DNA of 13,819 nt. It comes from Firmicutes bacterium UBA6132. GTDB lineage: Bacteria > Bacillota_A > Clostridia > Tissierellales > Sedimentibacteraceae. The notes beneath the pieces were generated by a model. The model was not told the DNA's origin. It made no database searches and saw only the letters and a program-made list of their open reading frames with translations. The DNA is taken from NCBI GenBank assembly GCA_002435835.1, contig DIVM01000096.1:1-13819 (forward strand). The letters are read 5' to 3'. The position numbers were made by a program, and so were the translations under genes. Positions 8,091 through 13,819 of the stretch are shown piece by piece (the stretch's first letter is position 1; the number at the start of each line of letters is the position of its first letter).

Positions 8091-8126
8091 TTCACCCTCC
8101 TATTAATATTTACAAATACATATTTA

Positions 8127-8141
8127 GCAAAAAGCATGCCA
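8127..8141 (-). promoter_or_regulatory. Sigma-54 (-24/-12) promoter of the ptb-iorAB-buk-MFS operon
   Basis: The minus strand reads TTGGCATGCTTTTTGCT, matching the sigma-54 consensus TGGCAYG-N4-TTGC exactly, with the invariant GG (8140-8139) and GC (8128-8127) at the correct distance. Transcription would start near 8115, leaving a leader of about 25 nt before ptb. The neighbouring upstream gene encodes a sigma-54 activator, which independently supports this call. Confidence 0.9.
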
Positions 8142-8200
8142 AATAAAAAACGGCTAAATTTTAGCGTTTCAAGAAGATTTAAATACTTTAGTTAATTTTT

Positions 8201-8220
8201 ATGTCTATTTTTTTAAACAT
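8201..8220 (-). promoter_or_regulatory. Candidate activator-binding dyad, promoter-proximal
   Basis: An imperfect inverted repeat, ATGTTTA-6 nt-TAGACAT (7-bp arms, one mismatch). Its centre is about 95 bp upstream of the predicted sigma-54 start, within the range usual for enhancer sites of bacterial enhancer-binding proteins. It shares the half-site GTTTAAA with the neighbouring dyad. Assignment to the adjacent regulator is inference. Confidence 0.45.
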
Positions 8221-8223
8221 TTA

Positions 8224-8239
8224 GTTTAAATATTTGAAC
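8224..8239 (-). promoter_or_regulatory. Candidate activator-binding dyad, promoter-distal
   Basis: A contiguous imperfect palindrome, GTTCAAATATTTAAAC (7 of 8 positions symmetric). Its centre lies 21 bp, two helical turns, from the centre of the proximal dyad and about 116 bp upstream of the predicted sigma-54 start. Two sites on the same face of the helix are typical of enhancer-binding proteins. AT-rich background makes chance symmetry possible. Confidence 0.45.
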
Positions 8240-8277
8240 ATTTTTTGTAATTAATAACACGAAATTATAAATATACT

Positions 8278-8314
8278 AAAAAAGCTGTTACTCTAATTTT
8301 ATTAGTGTAACAGC
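8278..8314 (-). terminator. Intrinsic terminator after the sigma-54 regulator gene
   Basis: On the minus strand GCTGTTAC / GTAACAGC forms an 8-bp stem (8314-8307 with 8291-8284), continued by CTAAT / ATTAG inside after one mismatch. It is followed directly by TTTTTT (8283-8278). It begins about 60 nt after the regulator stop codon and separates the regulator transcript from the ptb operon, so that operon depends on its own promoter. Confidence 0.9.
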
Positions 8315-8374
8315 CAATATATTTACAAAATCATTTAAATTTCTTATCATCTATTATAGGATAATAGTGGTAGT

Positions 8375-10297
8375 TCATTCTCTATTATTATTTATTTTAT
8401 TCCACAATGACGATCTGCTGATGCCTAATGTATTTGCAATTTCATTTTTTGACATGCCTTGCTTTTCTAACATTTCAATTACTTTTGTTTCAACAAATTT
8501 ATTTATTTCTTTCAACTCTAATGATATGTTTTTATTTGTGAAGGTGCTATAACCTTCATTTTCTTTTAAATTTTCTAATTCTTCATTTGATTCATTTATT
8601 ATTTCTATTTCTTTTTTATCAAGATTTACTTCTCCAAATATAATATATCTTTGAACAACATTTCTAAGTTCTCTTACATTTCCTGGCCATGAATAATTAA
8701 TAAGTTTATTTTCTAATTCTATGTCCATAAATAATTCATCATTATCTTTTGCATAATTAGACAAATAAAATTTAAACAAAGGAATAATATCTTTTTTTCT
8801 TTCCCTCAAAGGAGGTATATAAAGCTCTAAAACGCTTAATCTGTAAAATAAATCTTTTCTGAAATTTCCATCATCTGTTTTACTTTTCAAATCTTCATTA
8901 GCAGCTGCCAATACCCTTACATCAAGGGGTATTACATAATCCGAGCCAATTCTCATAACTTCTTTTTCTTCTAAAACACGAAGTAATTTTGTTTGCAGAT
9001 TTAATGAAATGCTGTTTATTTCATCTAAAAATACTGTACCGCTGTGTGCAAGTTCAAACAAACCTGCTTTCCCTCCCTTTCTTGCTCCTGTAAATGAACC
9101 TTCCTCATATCCAAACAATTCACTTTCCAAAAGACTTTCAGTTAGTGCTGCACAATTTATTGCCACAAATGGCTCGTTTTTTCGTTCGCTTATGTTGTGG
9201 ATGCTTTGAGCAATCATTTCCTTGCCCGTTCCAGACTCGCCGTAAATCATTGCTGTACAATCAGAGTATCCAATTTTAAGAGCATCAACTAATGTATCCT
9301 TCATATTTTGGTCATATGCTATTATATTTTCAAATTTATATTTTGCAACAAGACCTTTTTTGTTCAGTTCATATCTGATTTTTTTCTCTAAACTTTGAAG
9401 CTTTGTTATATCCTGAAATGAACATAAAACACCTAATACATGCTCATCCACTTCGAGCAATGAAATATTTGCTGTTGCAACTAATTTTTTATAGTGAATT
9501 ATTTCATTGTATTTGTTAGTTTTATTTTTTAGTACTTGTAGAATAAAACTTAAATCTGGAAATATAACAGTTAAATTTTTATTAATAACATCCGAATTAT
9601 CTTTTTTTAAAAGCTCTTTAGCACGTTCATTATATAAAATTATTTTTCCTTCCATATCCACTGCTAACACAGCATCATGTACTCCGTCAAGTGTTGTATT
9701 TAAAACTTCATTTTTATACTTTTGTTCATACAAGCTGTCAACAATTTCCCTTGCATTCATAATAGCGTCATGTATTGAGTCATCGCTAGCGCAAATATGC
9801 ACATAATCCATGTAATATTTTTGTGCTATTTTACATGGAATACCGCCGCCCACTATTACAACACTGTCCTTTTTTAATGTATATTTTAATATTATATTTT
9901 CTATATCACTGTAATCTTCAAATTTTTCTATGACTATATCATCATGTATAAGTTCTTTCCACTCTAAGTAATCAAAATTTTCTTGTTCGGAAAGCATTAA
10001 CACAATTTCTTTTTTATACCCCTTTGCAGTTTTAATAGCATAGAGAATATCCAGTGTTGAAATTTTTAATTGTATAATTGGTACATTTACTTTACCAACA
10101 GTGTGAAAATATCCGCCGCTTCGAGCTATTATTGCCTTTACTCCTTTTTTCTCAAGCAATTCCCCCTGCGTATCTATTGTATCAGCATCCAACATTTCCA
10201 AAATTATTTTTTCTTGTTTTATATCAGATTCATATAATTTTTCTATAGTTTTATAAAGATCTATGTTATTTATAATAATACCTATTTTTCTTTCCAA
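8375..10297 (-). CDS. Sigma-54-dependent transcriptional activator, PrpR_N - PAS - AAA+ - Fis HTH
   Basis: Enhancer-binding protein of 640 residues that uses ATP hydrolysis to open sigma-54 promoters. Domains in order: PrpR_N-type sensory domain (about 1-195, with [15 protein letters not shown] at 53-67); PAS domain (about 200-300, ending in the PAS-like [11 protein letters not shown]); AAA+ domain (about 320-555) with Walker A GESGTGKE (353-360), sigma-54 contact loop GSFTGA (400-405), Walker B GTVFLDEI (420-427) and [10 protein letters not shown] (537-546); C-terminal Fis-type helix-turn-helix (about 616-635). The start is TTG at 10297, chosen because AGAGGTG lies 5 nt upstream and the sensory domain begins at once. 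It is separately transcribed, immediately upstream of the sigma-54-controlled operon, which is its likely target. The ligand is unknown: an aromatic or branched oxoacid or acyl-CoA is a guess. Confidence 0.93.
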   Translation of the reverse strand: MERKIGIIINNIDLYKTIEKLYESDIKQEKIILEMLDADTIDTQGELLEKKGVKAIIARSGGYFHTVGKVNVPIIQLKISTLDILYAIKTAKGYKKEIVLMLSEQENFDYLEWKELIHDDIVIEKFEDYSDIENIILKYTLKKDSVVIVGGGIPCKIAQKYYMDYVHICASDDSIHDAIMNAREIVDSLYEQKYKNEVLNTTLDGVHDAVLAVDMEGKIILYNERAKELLKKDNSDVINKNLTVIFPDLSFILQVLKNKTNKYNEIIHYKKLVATANISLLEVDEHVLGVLCSFQDITKLQSLEKKIRYELNKKGLVAKYKFENIIAYDQNMKDTLVDALKIGYSDCTAMIYGESGTGKEMIAQSIHNISERKNEPFVAINCAALTESLLESELFGYEEGSFTGARKGGKAGLFELAHSGTVFLDEINSISLNLQTKLLRVLEEKEVMRIGSDYVIPLDVRVLAAANEDLKSKTDDGNFRKDLFYRLSVLELYIPPLRERKKDIIPLFKFYLSNYAKDNDELFMDIELENKLINYSWPGNVRELRNVVQRYIIFGEVNLDKKEIEIINESNEELENLKENEGYSTFTNKNISLELKEINKFVETKVIEMLEKQGMSKNEIANTLGISRSSLWNKINNNRE

Positions 10298-10324
10298 GTT
10301 ATCACCTCTTTAATATCTATATAC

Positions 10325-10352
10325 ATTATACTACAAAATAAATCGTTGTCAT
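10325..10352 (-). promoter_or_regulatory. Sigma-A promoter of the sigma-54 regulator gene
   Basis: ATGACA (10352-10347), 16 nt, TATAAT (10330-10325) on the minus strand: 5 of 6 and 6 of 6 matches. The predicted start is about 20 nt before the TTG start codon. A housekeeping promoter here fits the usual pattern of constitutive activator, inducible target. Confidence 0.75.
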
Positions 10353-10380
10353 AACATTTTGAAAGTTTTTCTATTTTAAT

Positions 10381-10419
10381 AAAAAAATACTTTTATGTTT
10401 TCGCATAAAAGTATTTTTT
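10381..10419 (-). terminator. Strong terminator after the RACE gene
   Basis: A 16-bp perfect stem (AAAAAATACTTTTATG with its complement) closes a TTTTCG/CGAAAA-type loop, 10382-10397 with 10404-10419. T-rich tails follow on both strands, so it could act in both directions. It starts about 18 nt after the stop codon of the corrinoid activator gene and isolates it from the regulator gene. Confidence 0.9.
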
Positions 10420-10436
10420 CGACTAAAATTTAGATA

Positions 10437-12917
10437 TTATTCAATCATCATTCCTCCAATAAAAAAATCTTGAAAATCTTGATTTGATGAAAGTTCTATA
10501 TAACTAGTCTTTTCTATAACTTCTTCAGATTTTTCTCTTATGTTTCTTGACAGCAAATATGCTTTAGCTCCGCTTCCAGCACTGTTGCCTATATTTTTTA
10601 CTTTATCTTTAAGCTCTTTTGGAATCATGCCAATGCATATAGCACTTTCTATATCCATATAATTTCCAAAACCTCCTGCTAAATACAATGTATCAATATC
10701 ATCATATTTTAATTTCTTTTCGTTTAAAAGTATTTGAATTCCTGCTTTTATTGAAGATTTAGCCAACTGAACTTCTCTAACATCCTTTTGAGAGAATGTT
10801 ATTTGTTTTTGATTATCCCTTTGTGTTATTACAAATTGTTTAATTCCATCTATTTCAATTAGCATATTTTTAAATTTTTCATTTAATTCATCATCGTCTA
10901 AATCTTTAACTCTTCCAGTTTCATCTATAATTTTATATTTAAGCATTTGAGCAACAACGTCAAGCACTCCTGAACCACATATTCCTATTGGTTTTTCATT
11001 GCCTATTGTTTCATATATTTTTTCATTTGATAAATCAATTTTAAAAATAGCTCCTTTAATTCCACCCATACCATGCTTTATATTAGCACCTTCAAAAGCA
11101 GGTCCTGCTGCTGTAGAACATGTTATAACTTCATTTTTATTTCCAAGAGCCATTTCTCCGTTAGTTCCTATATCAAGAAGCAAACTATATTTTTCTTTTT
11201 CAAGCATTCCACAAGTTAAAATACCTGCAGTTATATCGCTTCCTACATATGCAGATATGCCGGGAACAATGCTTATAATGCCATTTGTAATAAACCCTAA
11301 TTCTTGAGATTCAAATTCCATTGGACTATTAGTTACTGGAATGTACGGAGACACGGCAATATTTTCGCAAAAAAGTCCTAAAAGAAGGTGAATCATAGTT
11401 GTATTACCAACAACACATACATCATAAATATTTTCTATTTTAATATTATTTTTATTGCACAGAATTTCAATCATTGAATTAAGTTGAGAAATTATTGTAT
11501 TTTTCAATACATTTGAACCTTCTTCATTTTCAATTGTATAATTAATTCTGGAAATAACATCTGCTCCATAATTTCTTTGATTGTTAACAGCTGATATTAC
11601 ATCAATCATTTTACTATTATTTAAATTCATTAAATATAAAGCAATTGTTGTTGTTCCTATATCTGCTGCTATACCATAAAAATCTTTTGTTGTATCATTT
11701 TTTTCTAAAGAAATCAAATTATCGTTGTATACTAAAGCAGTAGTACTAAAACTGTATTCTCTTAATTTATTGCTTAAATTTTTAAGTTCAGATAATTTTA
11801 CTTTTAAACTTTTAATGTTACAAGAATTTTTAAGCCTCGTTAAATCATCCCTTTGATCTTCTAAATCTGGCTTTTTCATTTGGCAATAAATTTTTCTTAC
11901 TGCAGGGTTTGTTTCTGTTTCATATTGATTTCCTTCAATCATGACTTCCATTTTATTTTCAACAGCATTAATGATTATTTCCATTTTTTCATTTATTTCT
12001 ATTGCACAAGAAAGTCTGTACCCTAATTGCAAATCTTCTTTAGAAATATGTTTAATATCAAGAAGAGTTTCTTTTACAATTCCTTTTTTAACTATCACCT
12101 TACATTTGCCACAGATTCCTTTTCCGCTGCAAGGGCTTTCAATAAATATTTTATTATCTTGTAAAACATCAAGAAGATTTGAACCTTTATTTATATCTAT
12201 GACTTCCTTTTTGCCGTTTAAATTAATTGTAAGGTCAACTTTTCCATCACTTCTGTAAGCGCAGTGTTTCATGCTGCATTCTGTACATATATGTTCTTTT
12301 TTTGCAATTCCAATATTTTCTCCAAAACCATATACGGCAGCAGTTGATTTTGTAGGAAGCATATGATATGACTCAGTTAATTCTACTTCTTTCAAATCAT
12401 CACCCATGCATGCAAAAATTTTCCCCTGTTCCTGTAAATCCCATTCCGTATCCCCAGGTGATAATATTTGGGTTATACCAATATTAGATTTTTTTATATG
12501 GTCAACAATTTTATTCCAGAACAGTTTATTAACATATCCAATTGCCTCAGTGCTTATATTATCTATTATCATAGCTTTAAGATAATCTCCGCTATCAAAG
12601 GCGTTTTCAATTACTTCATTTACCTTTTTACCTAATGTAGTAATAACTACAATGATTTTATTACAATTATTAAGTTTATTTGAAATAAACTCACCTTCAA
12701 ATTTAATATTGTTTTCAAGTAAAACATAATCATTTTCTACTCTGTCAATATTAATAAATTTATAATAAACTATAGGATTTAAGTATTCACTGCATTTAGA
12801 AATTTCTTCTCTAATACTATGTAAAATATCCTCACCAGGTAATGCGTCCTTATACCCTAATAGATGTAAAATTCTGCTTTCTTCTATTTCTAATTTTATG
12901 TCATCAAAAATTTTCAT
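10437..12917 (-). CDS. ATP-dependent reductive activator of corrinoid enzymes (RACE), MetH-activation-like + 2Fe-2S ferredoxin + DUF4445/ASKHA
   Basis: Proteins of this family use ATP and low-potential electrons to re-reduce inactive cob(II)alamin in corrinoid methyl-transfer proteins to Co(I). It has 826 residues. Regions: 1-225 resemble the B12-dependent methionine synthase activation domain, ending in a cysteine group C211, C214, C219; 226-320 are a plant-type [2Fe-2S] ferredoxin with C263, C269, C272 and C304; about 345-400 is a linker; 410-826 are the ASKHA-fold ATPase with IAADIGTTTIAL (416-427), VVGNTTMIHLLLG (502-514), LLLDIGTNGEMALG (579-592) and LAGGFGNYMDIES (746-758). The ATG at 12917 has a GGGGTG ribosome site. 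It is monocistronic between two terminators. No corrinoid protein or methyltransferase gene is in the window, so its client is unknown. Confidence 0.88.
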   Translation of the reverse strand: MKIFDDIKLEIEESRILHLLGYKDALPGEDILHSIREEISKCSEYLNPIVYYKFINIDRVENDYVLLENNIKFEGEFISNKLNNCNKIIVVITTLGKKVNEVIENAFDSGDYLKAMIIDNISTEAIGYVNKLFWNKIVDHIKKSNIGITQILSPGDTEWDLQEQGKIFACMGDDLKEVELTESYHMLPTKSTAAVYGFGENIGIAKKEHICTECSMKHCAYRSDGKVDLTINLNGKKEVIDINKGSNLLDVLQDNKIFIESPCSGKGICGKCKVIVKKGIVKETLLDIKHISKEDLQLGYRLSCAIEINEKMEIIINAVENKMEVMIEGNQYETETNPAVRKIYCQMKKPDLEDQRDDLTRLKNSCNIKSLKVKLSELKNLSNKLREYSFSTTALVYNDNLISLEKNDTTKDFYGIAADIGTTTIALYLMNLNNSKMIDVISAVNNQRNYGADVISRINYTIENEEGSNVLKNTIISQLNSMIEILCNKNNIKIENIYDVCVVGNTTMIHLLLGLFCENIAVSPYIPVTNSPMEFESQELGFITNGIISIVPGISAYVGSDITAGILTCGMLEKEKYSLLLDIGTNGEMALGNKNEVITCSTAAGPAFEGANIKHGMGGIKGAIFKIDLSNEKIYETIGNEKPIGICGSGVLDVVAQMLKYKIIDETGRVKDLDDDELNEKFKNMLIEIDGIKQFVITQRDNQKQITFSQKDVREVQLAKSSIKAGIQILLNEKKLKYDDIDTLYLAGGFGNYMDIESAICIGMIPKELKDKVKNIGNSAGSGAKAYLLSRNIREKSEEVIEKTSYIELSSNQDFQDFFIGGMMIE

Positions 12918-13011
12918 TTTATCACCCCTTAAATTATTTTTTATATTATATGGTTGTCAATCTACTGATTAGCTAAATTATTAATATAAACAATTCTATA
13001 TATTTTAAAAT

Positions 13012-13040
13012 ATTATATCATAAATTTATATATATGGTAA
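13012..13040 (-). promoter_or_regulatory. Candidate extended -10 promoter of the RACE gene
   Basis: TTACCA (13040-13035), 17 nt, TATAAT (13017-13012) on the minus strand. TG stands one base before the -10 (TGATATAAT), the extended -10 arrangement. The leader would be about 90 nt. The region is extremely AT-rich, so competing -10-like sequences exist; no -24/-12 element is found here. Confidence 0.45.
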
Positions 13041-13120
13041 ATTATATAAGCTAATTTATTACTGATAATGTAATCTCTTATTAACACCTTACTTCTTAAT
13101 AAAAAATCATTTTTAAACAT

Positions 13121-13153
13121 AAAAAAAGAGCAACTACTAAAAAGTAATTGCCC
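13121..13153 (-). terminator. Intrinsic terminator after the AtoE-like gene
   Basis: On the minus strand GGGCAATTACT pairs with AGTAGTTGCTC (11 bp including two G-U pairs) around a 4-nt loop, followed at once by seven T (13127-13121). It begins about 10 nt after the transporter stop codon. Confidence 0.9.
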
Positions 13154-13163
13154 TAAAATGATT

Positions 13164-13819
13164 TTATACAAACATTGGAACTATCAATAATCCTAAAATT
13201 GTAGCTATACACCAGAACGACCAAATAAATGCCATATATCCCCAAACATCTTTTAACTTCATGCCTACTACAGACAACGCTGGTATTACATAAAGTGGCT
13301 GTAACAAGTTAGTAGCTTCGTCGCCATAGACAAAAGAGTTTATTACATGCGGTATATTAGCATCTAACCTTAAGGCTGCATCCATGATAATTGGCCCTTG
13401 TACAATCCATTGTCCACCTTGAGAAGGAATGAACAAATTAAGTATAGATGCAGAAATATATGAAAATACTGGCAGCGTATAAGCTGTTGCTAATTGGCAT
13501 AAGCCTCCTACTATTATTTGACCTAACCCAGAATCAGCCATCATACCAGATATACCACCATAAAAAGGGAACTGAATCATAACATCTGTCGCAAGGCTTA
13601 AATTGTCTCTATATGCACCTATAAATTTTGCTGGTGTATTATATAGGAAGAAGTTTGCTGTTAAAAATAAGAATATTACGAAATTAAGACTCAATGATCC
13701 TAAAAACCCTTTTTGCATAAATGTATATACGATATTTACAAAACCTGCAATACCAACTAATGTCATTATAATTCTGCTTCCGTTCATTCTATCTGCAAAT
13801 GTATTTTTAGGCGCTTCTT
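13164..13819 (-). CDS. Short-chain fatty acid transporter, AtoE family, partial: N-terminus cut by window end
   Basis: Integral membrane carrier related to E. coli AtoE, a putative short-chain fatty acid transporter. The frame is open to the window edge: 217 complete codons, about half of a family member (about 440 residues). The first visible residues (EAPKNTFADRMNGSRII) are a cytoplasmic loop of the family, and an internal Met at 13787 should not be taken as the start. Several hydrophobic segments follow. Family-like stretches are FPFYGGISGMM, FIPSQGGQWIVQGPI and the C-terminal WSFWCIATILGLL. It is the last gene of its unit, closed by a terminator. It may take up or release short or branched acids linked to fermentation; substrate not determinable from the sequence. 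Confidence 0.88.
   Translation of the reverse strand, partial: EAPKNTFADRMNGSRIIMTLVGIAGFVNIVYTFMQKGFLGSLSLNFVIFLFLTANFFLYNTPAKFIGAYRDNLSLATDVMIQFPFYGGISGMMADSGLGQIIVGGLCQLATAYTLPVFSYISASILNLFIPSQGGQWIVQGPIIMDAALRLDANIPHVINSFVYGDEATNLLQPLYVIPALSVVGMKLKDVWGYMAFIWSFWCIATILGLLIVPMFV

Noticed and set aside
12945..12960. TTGACA and TATAAT directly upstream of the RACE gene as a promoter
   Set aside because: They are only 4 nt apart and cannot work as a -35/-10 pair; the TATAAT alone lacks a usable -35 at 16-18 nt.
12971..13062. Direct repeat AGCTAA-W-TTATTA (12971-12983 and 13050-13062) upstream of the RACE gene
   Set aside because: It is a single imperfect repeat in very AT-rich sequence with no symmetry or promoter relation that would mark it as an operator; chance is likely.
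13785..13787. Met at 13787 as start of the AtoE-like protein
   Set aside because: The frame continues upstream to the window edge with family-like sequence, so the gene is partial.
1..13819. Plus-strand open frames of about 60-130 codons
   Set aside because: All lie antisense to well-supported genes, have no recognisable protein features and lack convincing start signals.

Overview
This is an AT-rich window with Clostridia-like gene content and signals: strong AGGAGG-type ribosome binding sites, TTG and ATG starts, and compact operons with AT-rich intrinsic terminators. The genes suggest an anaerobic, amino-acid-fermenting member of the Clostridia or Tissierellia; I cannot name the species. 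Every gene I accept is on the minus strand, so transcription runs from high to low coordinates. I see no mobile elements, CRISPR arrays, rRNA or tRNA genes.

Layout in the direction of transcription. (1) 13819-13164: the C-terminal half of an AtoE-type short-chain fatty acid transporter, cut by the window edge and closed by a terminator. (2) 12917-10437: a large ATP-dependent reductive activator of corrinoid enzymes (RACE type), closed by a long hairpin terminator. (3) 10297-8375: a sigma-54-dependent activator (PrpR_N - PAS - AAA+ - Fis-type HTH) with its own sigma-A-like promoter and a terminator. (4) 8090-2442: a five-gene operon, ptb - iorA - iorB - buk - OFA-family MFS transporter. It is preceded by an excellent -24/-12 sigma-54 promoter and two imperfect dyads 21 bp apart that look like enhancer sites. 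(5) 2171-1977: a 64-residue orphan protein in its own transcription unit. (6) 1746-1: proB (a short form without the PUA domain) and proA, overlapping by ATGA and cut at the window start.

How the genes fit together. The central operon reads as an oxidative branch of amino-acid (Stickland-type) fermentation. IorAB oxidatively decarboxylates an aryl (or related) 2-oxoacid to its acyl-CoA with reduction of ferredoxin. The Ptb-family enzyme exchanges CoA for phosphate, the Buk-family kinase makes ATP and frees the acid, and the MFS protein probably moves an acid across the membrane. The divergently specialised but co-oriented regulator gene just upstream very probably controls this operon through the sigma-54 promoter. 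Exact substrates (phenylpyruvate, indolepyruvate, 4-hydroxyphenylpyruvate or branched-chain oxoacids) and the inducer cannot be read from the sequence. The RACE protein implies a corrinoid methyltransferase system elsewhere in the genome, since no corrinoid protein or methyltransferase is in the window.
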